From Pseudomonas sp. R5(2019) (lineage in GTDB: Bacteria; Pseudomonadota; Gammaproteobacteria; Pseudomonadales; Pseudomonadaceae), in assembly GCF_009905435.1 (NCBI RefSeq), contig NZ_JAAAMT010000022.1, positions 19,101-83,100 on the forward strand: a stretch of DNA of 64,000 nt, written 5' to 3'. This document shows positions 1 to 7,823 of this stretch, in pieces. Below the pieces are notes generated by a model. It saw only the letters and a list, made by a program, of their open reading frames with translations. It made no database searches and was not told where the DNA came from. Within the stretch, counting starts at the first letter, position 1. Each line of letters starts with the position of its first letter. The translations under genes and the position numbers were made by a program.

Positions 1-889
1 GACGGGCGGTGTTCATGAAGGTGAACATGCAGTTCAGGCCTTTGTTCGCCGGGCCGATCAGGTAACCGGTGGCCGCGTCGAAGTTCATCACGCAGGTGGC
101 GTTACCGTGGATGCCCATCTTGTGTTCGATGGAGCCACAGCTGACCGCGTTGCGCTCGCCCACGCCGCCTTCGGCGTTCGGCAGGAACTTGGGCACGATA
201 AACAGGGAGATGCCTTTGGTGCCGGCCGGCGCATCGGGCAGGCGGGCCAGCACGATATGGACGATGTTGTCGGCCATGTCGTGCTCACCGGCCGAGATGA
301 AGATCTTGGTGCCGGTGACTTTGTAGGAACCGTCGGCCTGAGGCTCGGCCTTGGTGCGCAACATGCCCAGGTCGGTACCGCAGTGAGGTTCGGTCAGGCA
401 CATGGTGCCGGTCCACTCACCCGAGACCAGTTTGGTCAGGTAAGCCTCTTGCTGCTCGGGGGTGCCATGCTCGGAGATGGTGTTCATCGCGCCATGGGAC
501 AGGCCGGGGTACATGCCCCACGACCAGTTCGACTCGCCGACCATTTCACTGATCGCCAGCCCCAGGGATTCCGGCAGGCCCTGGCCGCCGTGATCGACGT
601 CGTGGGCCAGGCTCGGCCAGCCGCCTTCGACGAATTGCTTGTAGGCCTCTTTGAAGCCGGCGGGGGTTTTAACGCCCGACTCGCTCCAGGTGCAGCCTTC
701 CTGGTCGCCGACGCGGTTCAGCGGCGCCAGTACCTGTTCACAAAACTTGGCGCCTTCCTCGAGGATGGCGTCGACCATGTCCGGCGTGGCGTCCTGGCAC
801 GCGGGCAGGCTCTGATAGTGCGCTTCGTAGCCGAGCAGTTCGTCACGTACGAAGCGAATATCACGCAAGGGGGCCTTGTAATCAGGCAT
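1..889 (-). CDS. acyl-CoA dehydrogenase (N-terminal part; runs off the window)
   Basis: Flavin-dependent alpha,beta-dehydrogenation of an acyl-CoA, the first step of beta-oxidation. About 296 N-terminal residues are present. They start MPDYKAPLRD at 889 and include the family segment MCLTEPHCGTDLGM followed by KVTGTKIFISAGEHD, which line the FAD and substrate site. The pattern is that of the roughly 600-residue Pseudomonas paralogues rather than the 380-residue short-chain type. The C-terminal flavin and catalytic-base part lies outside the window. The gene is separated from the biotin cluster by a small gene and has its own promoter and a PsrA-like box just upstream, which fits fatty-acid control. 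The exact chain-length specificity cannot be read from this part. Confidence 0.9.
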   Translation of the reverse strand, partial: MPDYKAPLRDIRFVRDELLGYEAHYQSLPACQDATPDMVDAILEEGAKFCEQVLAPLNRVGDQEGCTWSESGVKTPAGFKEAYKQFVEGGWPSLAHDVDHGGQGLPESLGLAISEMVGESNWSWGMYPGLSHGAMNTISEHGTPEQQEAYLTKLVSGEWTGTMCLTEPHCGTDLGMLRTKAEPQADGSYKVTGTKIFISAGEHDMADNIVHIVLARLPDAPAGTKGISLFIVPKFLPNAEGGVGERNAVSCGSIEHKMGIHGNATCVMNFDAATGYLIGPANKGLNCMFTFMNTAR

Positions 890-961
890 AGCGATAAACC
901 TCTGCTGATGAATTCTGGATGGAATGACCAAACCGACCGGTTCCTGTGTCGGGCTCCCGAT

Positions 962-975
962 CAAACGGTTGTTTG
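962..975 (-). promoter_or_regulatory. PsrA-type operator
   Basis: CAAAC-GGTT-GTTTG is a perfect 5+5 inverted repeat with a 4-base spacer. It matches the C/GAAAC-N2-4-GTTTG/C pattern known for the Pseudomonas fatty-acid regulator PsrA. It lies 73 bases upstream of the acyl-CoA dehydrogenase start and covers the predicted transcription start. That PsrA binds here is inference. Confidence 0.65.
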
Positions 976-976
976 A

Positions 977-1005
977 AACATACGTTTACGCCAAAGGGAT
1001 GTCAA
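977..1005 (-). promoter_or_regulatory. sigma70 promoter of the acyl-CoA dehydrogenase gene
   Basis: On the minus strand TTGACA (1005-1000) is followed after exactly 17 bases by TATGTT (982-977). This is a near-consensus -35/-10 pair pointing at the acyl-CoA dehydrogenase gene. The rest of the 890-1213 gap holds only a REP-like element. Confidence 0.7.
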
Positions 1006-1087
1006 GGGTACTGAGCGGGGGTGATAGGCCGGTATTCATCGCATGCTCATGTTGCGTTTTGGACTAGGGAAGACCGAGGTGTGGTCT

Positions 1088-1111
1088 TTCGCGGGCAAGC
1101 CCTGCTCCTAC
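1088..1111. repeat. single REP element
   Basis: TCGCGGGCAAGCCCTGCTCC followed by TAC is a pseudomonad REP half. No inverted partner is seen nearby. Nothing else recognisable lies between 1006 and 1213. Confidence 0.6.
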
Positions 1112-1213
1112 CCGGGAAGGCGTGGAATGGCCGTGCACAGGCATGCCGAGCAGCCCGCAAACTGCAGGCTTCAGTCATTTGAAAAGCGTAGTCGAGCGTG
1201 ATGCGGGGAGGGG

Positions 1214-1438
1214 TCAGGCGTAGGTGTCGATCAGCGTGCCGAGCATTTCGTCCGACGCTTTGGCCAATTTGCCACCCAATTCAACCTGGGCCTTGCCCAG
1301 TGAAAGTTCCACCGCGCTGGTGGCGGAGCGTTCGACGCTGGTGTTGGCGATCTGACTGGCCGCCTGGTCGACGCGGTTTTGCCCGGCCTGGATGGAGCCC
1401 AGACCGGCATAGAAGGCGCTGCTTGCTGTGACTTCCAT
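1214..1438 (-). CDS. small hypothetical protein, 74 aa
   Basis: Short Ala- and Ser-rich predicted helical protein starting MEVTASSAFYAGLGSIQAG. The N-terminal pattern resembles the amphipathic helix of flagellar rod/hook family proteins, in which Ala, Gly and Asn-rich turns follow a helix that assembles with others. It has no secretion signal or membrane segment. It lies 24 bases downstream of bioD on the same strand and may be read from the biotin operon. I do not recognise a function, and the flagellar resemblance is weak. Codon use matches its neighbours, so it is likely a real gene. Confidence 0.7.
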   Translation of the reverse strand: MEVTASSAFYAGLGSIQAGQNRVDQAASQIANTSVERSATSAVELSLGKAQVELGGKLAKASDEMLGTLIDTYA

Positions 1439-1462
1439 TTCAGCTCTCCCTGTAACGCAGAC

Positions 1463-2143
1463 TTAATCGAGCAAATCCAGTTGCAAATGCTCGGCCACCG
1501 CGGCGGCCGATACCACTTTAAGTTTCGGCACGCGCCCCAGGCAAGGTGCCGGCAAGCGCTCGGCCAGCGTCGCGAGGTTTTCTTCCAACCGGGCGGTTCG
1601 GCCGTCGATGATGTTCGCCACCCAACCGGCCAGTTGCAGGCCGTCGCGGGCGATGGCCTCGGCGGTCAGCAGCGCGTGGTTGATACAGCCCAGTCGCACG
1701 CCCACCACCAGGATCACCGGTAATTTCAGGGCAATGGCCAGGTCCGAGAGATTGGCCTGGTCCGACAGCGGTACGCGCCAGCCCCCGGCACCTTCGATCA
1801 GGGTGAAGTCGGCGCCAAGCGCCAACACCTCGCGCATCGGCACCTGCAAGCCTTCGACACTCAGGGCGACACCTGCTTCACGCGCTGCCAGGTGCGGCGC
1901 AATCGGCGGTTCAAAGGCAAACGGGTTGACCTGGTCGTACGCCAACACCACCGAGCTCTCAGCCATCAGTGCCAGTGCATCGGCGTTGCGCAGACCCTCG
2001 GGGGTCTTCTCGCAACCTGAAGCAATCGGCTTGGCCGCCACGGTGCTCAATCCATTCAAGCGGGCGGCTTGCAGCAGGCCGGCAGCGATCGTGGTCTTGC
2101 CGACGTCTGTATCGGTGCCTGCAATGAAGTAGGCCTGGCTCAT
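1463..2143 (-). CDS. bioD: dethiobiotin synthetase
   Basis: ATP-dependent carboxylation of 7,8-diaminopelargonic acid to dethiobiotin, the penultimate biotin step, in the cytoplasm. The N-terminal P-loop GTDTDVGKTT occupies residues 9-18. The segment LIEGAGGWRVP, typical of BioD, follows near residues 115-125. At 226 residues it has the normal length. It is the last biotin gene of the cluster and begins one base after the bioC stop codon, so translation is probably coupled. No bioA is present in the window. Confidence 0.97.
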   Translation of the reverse strand: MSQAYFIAGTDTDVGKTTIAAGLLQAARLNGLSTVAAKPIASGCEKTPEGLRNADALALMAESSVVLAYDQVNPFAFEPPIAPHLAAREAGVALSVEGLQVPMREVLALGADFTLIEGAGGWRVPLSDQANLSDLAIALKLPVILVVGVRLGCINHALLTAEAIARDGLQLAGWVANIIDGRTARLEENLATLAERLPAPCLGRVPKLKVVSAAAVAEHLQLDLLD

Positions 2144-2144
2144 T

Positions 2145-2960
2145 TCACCCCCCTTTTTTCTGCAACACGGCGTACACCACCTGGTAGGTGGCAGGCAGCC
2201 CCTCGGCTTGCCGGAAGCGCTCGTAAGCCTGGATAAGGCCCATCATACGCGCTCTGCCGGTCAAACCGCCCGGTCGACCCGGGTTGAGGTTGTGTGCCCC
2301 CAAGGCTTTGAGCTCATGGGTCAGCCCACGCACGTCAGGGTAGTACAACACGTGCGGTTGGGCGTTCAGCGTCAGCACCTCAAGACCACTTTGCGCGCAC
2401 AGGCGCTGATAATCATCAAGCTGGCGGAAGCGATTGACGTGCACCATGCCATCGACCGCCTGCCAGCTTTCGCGCAATTCCTGCAAGGTGCCGACACACA
2501 GGCTGGCAAAGGCCAACACGCCACCGGGCGCCAGCGTGCGCCGGGCTTCACGCAGCACCGAGGCAAAGTCGGCGCACCACTGCACTGCAAGGCTGGAAAA
2601 AATCAGATCGCAGCACTGCGACTGCAACGGCAATCGCTCGGCATCGCCGGCCACATAATGCACCGCGCCGCCCTGAGGCCGCGCATGCCGGAGCATGCCT
2701 TCGGCGATGTCCAGAGCCACACCCTGGCCCTGTGGAAAACGCTCGGCCAGGGCGCGGCTGAAGTAGCCGGTTCCGCTGCCCAGATCCAGCCAGCGCCGGG
2801 GTTGCAGCGATGCGGGCAATGAATCGAGCAATGCTGTGCCGACCGCGCGTTGCAGTTCGGCAACGCTGTCGTAACTGGCGGCGGCGCGGGAGAAAGAAGC
2901 TGCGACCTGACGCTTGTCAGGCAGGCTGCCCGGCAATGCCGGGTGAGAGAGGTCAGTCAT
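2145..2960 (-). CDS. bioC: malonyl-ACP O-methyltransferase
   Basis: SAM-dependent methylation of malonyl-ACP, which disguises the thioester as a fatty-acid primer and starts pimelate synthesis. Class I methyltransferase motif I, DLGSGTG, is at residues 59-65, followed by an acidic residue at the end of the next strand. I chose the start giving MTDLSHPALP (271 aa). It overlaps the bioH stop by 8 bases, whereas an upstream in-frame ATG at 3005 would push 15 unlikely residues into bioH. The overlap implies coupled translation with bioH. Confidence 0.93.
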   Translation of the reverse strand: MTDLSHPALPGSLPDKRQVAASFSRAAASYDSVAELQRAVGTALLDSLPASLQPRRWLDLGSGTGYFSRALAERFPQGQGVALDIAEGMLRHARPQGGAVHYVAGDAERLPLQSQCCDLIFSSLAVQWCADFASVLREARRTLAPGGVLAFASLCVGTLQELRESWQAVDGMVHVNRFRQLDDYQRLCAQSGLEVLTLNAQPHVLYYPDVRGLTHELKALGAHNLNPGRPGGLTGRARMMGLIQAYERFRQAEGLPATYQVVYAVLQKKGG

Positions 2961-3684
2961 CGCCGGACTCGTGCAAGAAGGCCTGGATGGCCGCGGCCAG
3001 TCCATGAGGATCCTCCAGAAGAAACGCGTGGGAGGCCTGTTCGATCAGGCCGACTTCGACATCGGGCAGCAGCGTGTACAACGCGCCCGCCGCTTCACCG
3101 GGCACCAGGCCATCGTCACCGGCAAACAGATGAAACTGCGGGCCGCTGAACGCTTGCAGGGCCGCCCGGGTGTCCAGTTTCGCCAACAGCTCCAGACCAT
3201 GGACCAGGCTGTCGCCCGGGCTTTGCGGTGCTGCCGCCGCGAGCAGACGAGTCAAGCCGCGTACATCGGCGGCGCCCTGGGCGCAGAGCACGGCAAACCG
3301 TTTGAGGGTGACCTGCGGATTGGCCCGGCAGCCTTCCAGAAAAGCCGCGAAGGTCGGCTCTGGCATCGCCGTCGGCCAATCAGGGCGTGCCACAAAACAG
3401 GGGTTGCTGGCCAGGGTGAACAGGCCGCAGCAACGGTCGCCCCGGCGCGCCGCCAACTGCGAGGCGAGCATGCCGCCGAGCGACCAGCCACCTAGCCAGA
3501 CATTGTCGGGCACGTTGGCGTCCAGCTCGTCGAGCCAGTCCTCGGGGTCGGTGCTTTCAAGCTCGGGCAAGGGTTCGATTTCCACCCGCAGATGCTCATC
3601 AAGCCCCTGCAGGGCCGCGGCCAGCGGCTCCAGCGGTGAAACGCCCAAGCCCCAACCCGGCAGCAGAATCAATCGATCACGCAT
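2953..3684 (-). CDS. bioH: pimeloyl-ACP methyl ester esterase
   Basis: Alpha/beta-hydrolase that removes the methyl group from pimeloyl-ACP methyl ester and so ends the BioC-initiated chain elongation. The nucleophile elbow GWSLGG spans residues 66-71 with Ser68. An Asp in FAGDDGLVP and a His in QASHAFLLED complete the triad near the C-terminus. The start giving MRDRLILLPG (243 aa) overlaps the end of bioF by 8 bases. A longer in-frame start at 3723 is rejected because it lies deep in bioF and adds residues absent from the family. Confidence 0.93.
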   Translation of the reverse strand: MRDRLILLPGWGLGVSPLEPLAAALQGLDEHLRVEIEPLPELESTDPEDWLDELDANVPDNVWLGGWSLGGMLASQLAARRGDRCCGLFTLASNPCFVARPDWPTAMPEPTFAAFLEGCRANPQVTLKRFAVLCAQGAADVRGLTRLLAAAAPQSPGDSLVHGLELLAKLDTRAALQAFSGPQFHLFAGDDGLVPGEAAGALYTLLPDVEVGLIEQASHAFLLEDPHGLAAAIQAFLHESGDD

Positions 3685-4849
3685 GGTTCGGCTCCAGCAG
3701 CGGGTAACAGTCGGCCAGTGCATTCAACAATAGCTGCACCTGCGCTTCGCTGTGGGCGGCGCTGAGGGTGACGCGCAGGCGCGCGCTGCCCGCCGGCACC
3801 GTCGGAGGGCGAATGGCCGTGACCAGCAGACCGCGATCGCGCAACAGTTGGGAAAGCTTCAAGGCGCGGGCGCTGTCGCCGATCAGGATCGGTTGAATCG
3901 GCGTGAAGCTGTCCATCAGCTCAAGGCCAATGGCCTGCGCCCCCTCGCGGAACTGGCGGATCAACGCCGCCAGATGTTCCCGGCGCCAGTGTTCGCTGCG
4001 CAGCAGCTCAAGGCTCTTGAGCGTGGCGCAAGCCAGCGCCGGCGGCTGGCTGGTGGTGTAGATATAGGGCCGGGCGAACTGGATCAGGCTCTCGATCAGG
4101 TCTTCGCTGCCGGCTACAAACGCACCGGCAGTGCCAAACGCCTTGCCCAGGGTGCCAACCAGCACCGGCACATCATCCTGGCTCAAGCCAAAGTGCTCGA
4201 CGATACCGCCACCGTTGGCACCCAGCGGGCCGAAGCCGTGGGCATCATCGACCATCAACCAGGCGCCCTTGGCCTTGGCAACGCGCGCCAGGGACGGCAA
4301 GTCGGCCAGGTCGCCGTCCATGCTGAACACCCCGTCGGTCACCACCAGCGTATTGCCGGTGGCTTTTTCCAGGCGGCTGGCCAGGCTTTGCGCATCGTTG
4401 TGCAGATAACGGCTGAAACGCGCGCCGCTGAGCAAACCGGCATCGAGCAAGGACGCATGATTGAGCCGGTCTTGCAGCACGGTGTCGCCCTGCCCGACCA
4501 GCGCGGTCACCGCACCGAGGTTGGCCATGTACCCGGTGGAGAACAGCAGTGCACGCGGGCGACCGGTGAGGTCGGCCAAGGCTTCTTCGAGAGCATGATG
4601 TGGACCGCTGTGGCCGATCACCAGATGGGAAGCGCCACCGCCCACGCCCCAGCGTTCGGCACCGGCGCGCCAGGCGGCGATCACGGCCGGATGGTTGGCC
4701 AGGCCGAGGTAGTCGTTGTTGCAGAACGCCAACAGCGGCTTGCCATCGACCACCACTTCGGGGCCTTGAGGGCTTTCGAGCAAGGGGCGCTGACGGTACA
4801 GCGCGGCGGCACGACGTTCGTCCAGTCGCGTACGGAGATCGAAGGACAT
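3677..4849 (-). CDS. bioF: 8-amino-7-oxononanoate synthase
   Basis: PLP-dependent condensation of pimeloyl-ACP (or -CoA) with L-alanine. It is a fold-type I alpha-oxoamine synthase of 390 residues, the usual length. The PLP lysine is Lys236 in GTLGKAFG, and the cofactor-facing Asp/His motif DDAHG is at 201-205. The conserved HLVIGHSGPHH segment lies near residue 80. It sits between bioB (52 bases upstream) and bioH (8-base overlap). Confidence 0.97.
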   Translation of the reverse strand: MSFDLRTRLDERRAAALYRQRPLLESPQGPEVVVDGKPLLAFCNNDYLGLANHPAVIAAWRAGAERWGVGGGASHLVIGHSGPHHALEEALADLTGRPRALLFSTGYMANLGAVTALVGQGDTVLQDRLNHASLLDAGLLSGARFSRYLHNDAQSLASRLEKATGNTLVVTDGVFSMDGDLADLPSLARVAKAKGAWLMVDDAHGFGPLGANGGGIVEHFGLSQDDVPVLVGTLGKAFGTAGAFVAGSEDLIESLIQFARPYIYTTSQPPALACATLKSLELLRSEHWRREHLAALIRQFREGAQAIGLELMDSFTPIQPILIGDSARALKLSQLLRDRGLLVTAIRPPTVPAGSARLRVTLSAAHSEAQVQLLLNALADCYPLLEPNHA

Positions 4850-4901
4850 GCGTGCCTCGCGGTCAGATCAACAATCGAGGGGGCCACAACGGGCCCCGGA
4901 T

Positions 4902-5960
4902 TCAGGCAGAAGCGGCGTCGTAGAACAGTTCGCTGCTTTTCTGCTCGACCAGCGCCTGCTCGATGGCGGCCTGGTGCACCTCGTCCGCATGCTCTTCGCG
5001 GGCTTCGGGCTGAATGCCCAGGCGTGCGAACAGCTGCATGTCCTTGTCGGCTTGCGGGTTGGCGGTGGTCAGCAGTTTTTCGCCGTAGAAGATCGAGTTG
5101 GCACCGGCCATGAACGCCAGAGCCTGCATTTGCTCGTTCATCGCTTCACGGCCGGCCGACAGCCGAACGTGGGATTGCGGCATGAGGATGCGCGCCACGG
5201 CGAGCATGCGGATGAAATCGAACGGATCGACATCGTCGGCGTTTTCCAGCGGCGTGCCAGCGACTTTTACCAGCATGTTGATCGGCACCGACTCCGGGTG
5301 CTCAGGCAGGTTGGCCAGTTGAATCAACAGGCCCGCGCGGTCGTCCAGCGACTCGCCCATGCCGAGGATGCCGCCGGAGCAGATCTTCATGCCGGCATCG
5401 CGCACGTACGCCAGGGTCTGCAGGCGCTCGCTGTAGGTACGGGTGGTGATGATCGAGCCGTAGAATTCCGGCGAGGTGTCCAGGTTGTGGTTGTAGTAGT
5501 CCAGGCCGGCCTCGGCCAGGGCAGCGGTCTGGTCCTGATCGAGCTTGCCCAGGGTCATGCAGGTTTCCAGGCCCATGGCTTTCACGCCTTTGACCATCTG
5601 CAACACATAGGGCATGTCTTTGGCCGATGGGTGCTTCCAGGCCGCGCCCATGCAGAAACGGGTCGAGCCGATGGCCTTGGCGCGAGCGGCCTCTTCGAGG
5701 ACCTTCTGCACCTCCATCAGCTTCTCTTTTTCCAGCCCCGTGTTGTAGTGACCGGACTGCGGACAATATTTGCAATCTTCCGGGCAGGCGCCCGTCTTGA
5801 TCGACAGCAAGGTAGAAACCTGAACCCGATTAGGGTCGAAATGCGCGCGGTGCACGCTCTGCGCCTGGAACAGCAAGTCGTTGAAGGGCTGAACGAACAG
5901 AGCCTTGACCTCGGCCAGGGTCCAGTCGTGACGCAGGGTTGCAGTGGTGCTGGCGCTCAT
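4902..5960 (-). CDS. bioB: biotin synthase
   Basis: Radical-SAM enzyme inserting sulfur into dethiobiotin. The [4Fe-4S] motif CPEDCKYC gives Cys59, Cys63 and Cys66. The start yielding MSASTTATLR (352 aa) has AAGG upstream and is the family length; a further ATG at 6035 lies inside the promoter and is rejected. It is first in bioBFHCD and is preceded by a consensus-like sigma70 promoter whose -35 is overlapped by a BirA-type operator. This indicates repression when biotin is plentiful. Confidence 0.97.
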   Translation of the reverse strand: MSASTTATLRHDWTLAEVKALFVQPFNDLLFQAQSVHRAHFDPNRVQVSTLLSIKTGACPEDCKYCPQSGHYNTGLEKEKLMEVQKVLEEAARAKAIGSTRFCMGAAWKHPSAKDMPYVLQMVKGVKAMGLETCMTLGKLDQDQTAALAEAGLDYYNHNLDTSPEFYGSIITTRTYSERLQTLAYVRDAGMKICSGGILGMGESLDDRAGLLIQLANLPEHPESVPINMLVKVAGTPLENADDVDPFDFIRMLAVARILMPQSHVRLSAGREAMNEQMQALAFMAGANSIFYGEKLLTTANPQADKDMQLFARLGIQPEAREEHADEVHQAAIEQALVEQKSSELFYDAASA

Positions 5961-6034
5961 GGGCAATACCTTGATTATGCTTGGACTGGCGCCAGGGGTT
6001 CGCAAACCCACAAGCGCAACACGGATAAGCGGCA

Positions 6035-6063
6035 TATTTAAGGAAAGCGCAATGGACTGTCAA
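6035..6063 (-). promoter_or_regulatory. sigma70 promoter of bioBFHCD
   Basis: On the minus strand TTGACA (6063-6058) and TAAATA (6040-6035) are separated by exactly 17 bases. The predicted transcript has a leader of about 70 bases before bioB. Confidence 0.78.
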
Positions 6064-6789
6064 CCACCACATGGAGGTCCGGTTTACATCTGGCTAAATA
6101 ATAACCAGACCTGCCTGCTGTGCGATGAGATCACCGATAACCCCTACCCACTGTGCAGCGCCTGCGAAGACGAGCTGCCCTGGCTGGATGAACGCTGCCA
6201 GGTCTGCGCCCTGCCCTTGCCCATGGCCGGGCTGACCTGCGGGCAATGCAGCAAACGTCCGCCGGCCTTCACTCAGGTCGAGGCGCCCTGGCATTACGGC
6301 TTTCCGGTCGACGCACTGATTACCCGCTTCAAGCACCAGCGCCGCTGGCCACTGGGCCGACTCTTGGCCGAGTTGCTCGGACAGTGGCTGGCCCACCGTT
6401 TCAGTGAAGGGCTGCACAGGCCAGAGCGCTTGTTGCCGGTACCGATGGCCAGCCGACGCCTGCGTCAGCGCGGCTTCAATCAAGCCGCCATGCTTGCCGA
6501 TTGGCTCGGCAGCAGCCTCGGGATTGCGGTGGATTCACACGTGTTGCAGCGCCCACGGGAGACCCAGGCCCAGCAAGAACTGGACGCCCGTTCGCGCAAA
6601 CGCAACCTGCGCAATGCCTTCGCCCTGGATGACGCAGCCGTCGTGCGCGGCCAGCACCTGGCGCTGGTCGATGATGTGCTGACCACCGGCGCCACGGCCC
6701 AGGCGCTGGCCCGGCTGCTGATCGAGGCCGGCGCGGCGCGGGTTGATGTCTACTGCCTGGCGCGTACCCCTCGGCCGGGGCAGCCTTGA
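6052..6789 (+). CDS. comF: ComF family phosphoribosyltransferase-like protein
   Basis: Homologue of competence protein ComF (245 aa), involved in handling incoming DNA in naturally competent bacteria; its biochemical substrate is unsettled. The N-terminal half carries four CxxC pairs (Cys21/24, 35/38, 49/52, 63/66) suited to zinc binding. The C-terminal half has the type I phosphoribosyltransferase loop LALVDDVLTTGAT near residue 205. The ATG at 6052 has AGGAAAG five bases upstream. It is divergent from bioB and shares 91 bases of upstream DNA. The BirA operator falls within codons 2-13, so biotin status could also affect comF. Confidence 0.9.
   Translation: MDCQPPHGGPVYIWLNNNQTCLLCDEITDNPYPLCSACEDELPWLDERCQVCALPLPMAGLTCGQCSKRPPAFTQVEAPWHYGFPVDALITRFKHQRRWPLGRLLAELLGQWLAHRFSEGLHRPERLLPVPMASRRLRQRGFNQAAMLADWLGSSLGIAVDSHVLQRPRETQAQQELDARSRKRNLRNAFALDDAAVVRGQHLALVDDVLTTGATAQALARLLIEAGAARVDVYCLARTPRPGQP
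6057..6089. promoter_or_regulatory. BirA-type biotin operator
   Basis: CTGTCAACC (6057-6065), a 15-base spacer, then GGTTTACAT (6081-6089). This matches the bacterial BirA signal TTGTAAACC-N15-GGTTTACAA with one substitution inside the core and one at each end. One half covers the bioB -35. The whole site also lies within the first codons of comF. Confidence 0.75.
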
Positions 6790-6849
6790 CTTGCCGCGAT
6801 GGCAAAGGCAACGTCGAGCGTCAGCCTTTTTTGGATTTCGTGTCAGACC

Positions 6850-7614
6850 ATGTCCCTGCCCCCACCCTTGACCCAGCATATCGTCCGGCGCCCGCAACGG
6901 ATTGCGTTGCTGCAGCACATCGCCGAACAAGGCTCGATCACCCGCGCCGCGAAAAGCGCGGGCATGAGCTACAAGGGGGCCTGGGATGCCATTGATGAAC
7001 TGAACAACCTGGCCAACCAGCCACTGGTCGAGCGAGTTGTCGGCGGCCGCGGCGGTGGCGGCGCTCGCCTGTCGACCGAGGGCGAGCGCGTATTGCGCCT
7101 GTATCAGCGCTTGCAGGCGCTGCAGGCACAGATACTTGAAGCGGCCGAAGACAGCAGCGACCTGGACCTGCTCGGCCGCCTGATGCTGCGCACCAGTGCG
7201 CGAAACCAGTTGCATGGTCGGGTCAGCGCCATCAATGCCCATGGCCATAACGATCAAGTCACCCTGATGCTGGCTGGCGGCCTCACCCTCGACGCCCAGA
7301 TCACCCACGACAGTACCTTGCGCCTGGAACTGCAGCTCGGCACCGAAGTGGTGGCCTTGATCAAGGCCGGTTGGCTGGAGCTGGTGGCGGTGGGTGATGC
7401 ACTGGTTTGCGGGCATAACGGACTGCTGGGCAGGATCGATCAAATCCTTGCCGATGAAGAAGGGCCGAGCGAAGTCAGGATCATCCTGAGCAATGGCCAG
7501 ACGATGTGTGCGCTGTGTGAGCCGCAGCGGTTGGCGGAGCAGCAGTTGCAGGCAGGGTCGCAGGTACAGGTGCAGGTCTCACCGTCCAATGTACTGCTGG
7601 GCACTCCGCTGTAG
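6850..7614 (+). CDS. ModE family molybdate-responsive regulator
   Basis: LysR-like winged helix (residues about 15-75, with the ModE signature AAKSAGMSYKGAWDAIDELN) followed by two TOBE/mop repeats (about 115-180 and 185-250) that bind molybdate. It is predicted to repress molybdate uptake genes when molybdate is present. The length of 254 residues from MSLPPPLTQH fits the family. An ATG at 6799 is in frame but would add a tail not seen in relatives. No mod transport genes are in the window. Confidence 0.88.
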   Translation: MSLPPPLTQHIVRRPQRIALLQHIAEQGSITRAAKSAGMSYKGAWDAIDELNNLANQPLVERVVGGRGGGGARLSTEGERVLRLYQRLQALQAQILEAAEDSSDLDLLGRLMLRTSARNQLHGRVSAINAHGHNDQVTLMLAGGLTLDAQITHDSTLRLELQLGTEVVALIKAGWLELVAVGDALVCGHNGLLGRIDQILADEEGPSEVRIILSNGQTMCALCEPQRLAEQQLQAGSQVQVQVSPSNVLLGTPL

Positions 7615-7651
7615 ATGCGTCTGGGCCATTCGCGGACTGCGGCGAACCCTG

Positions 7652-7740
7652 GTAGGAGCAAGGCTTGCCAGCGATGAACGATGACGCGCAATACTTGTAA
7701 AACCGCGGCGTCCTTATCGCGAGCAAGCTCGGCTCCTACA
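7652..7740. repeat. BIME (paired REP)
   Basis: Two REP units in opposite orientation, GTAGGAGCAAGGCTTGCCAG and, inverted, GAGCAAGCTCGGCTCCTAC. They lie between the ModE-like gene and srkA and are the only recognisable content of that gap. Confidence 0.8.
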
Positions 7741-7823
7741 GCGCCACACCGTTCCAACAGCCCATCAACCTTCTGCGTTACCATGAGAGGCCACGCGGCA
7801 ACCTGCCGCGCGCAGGAGTGAGC

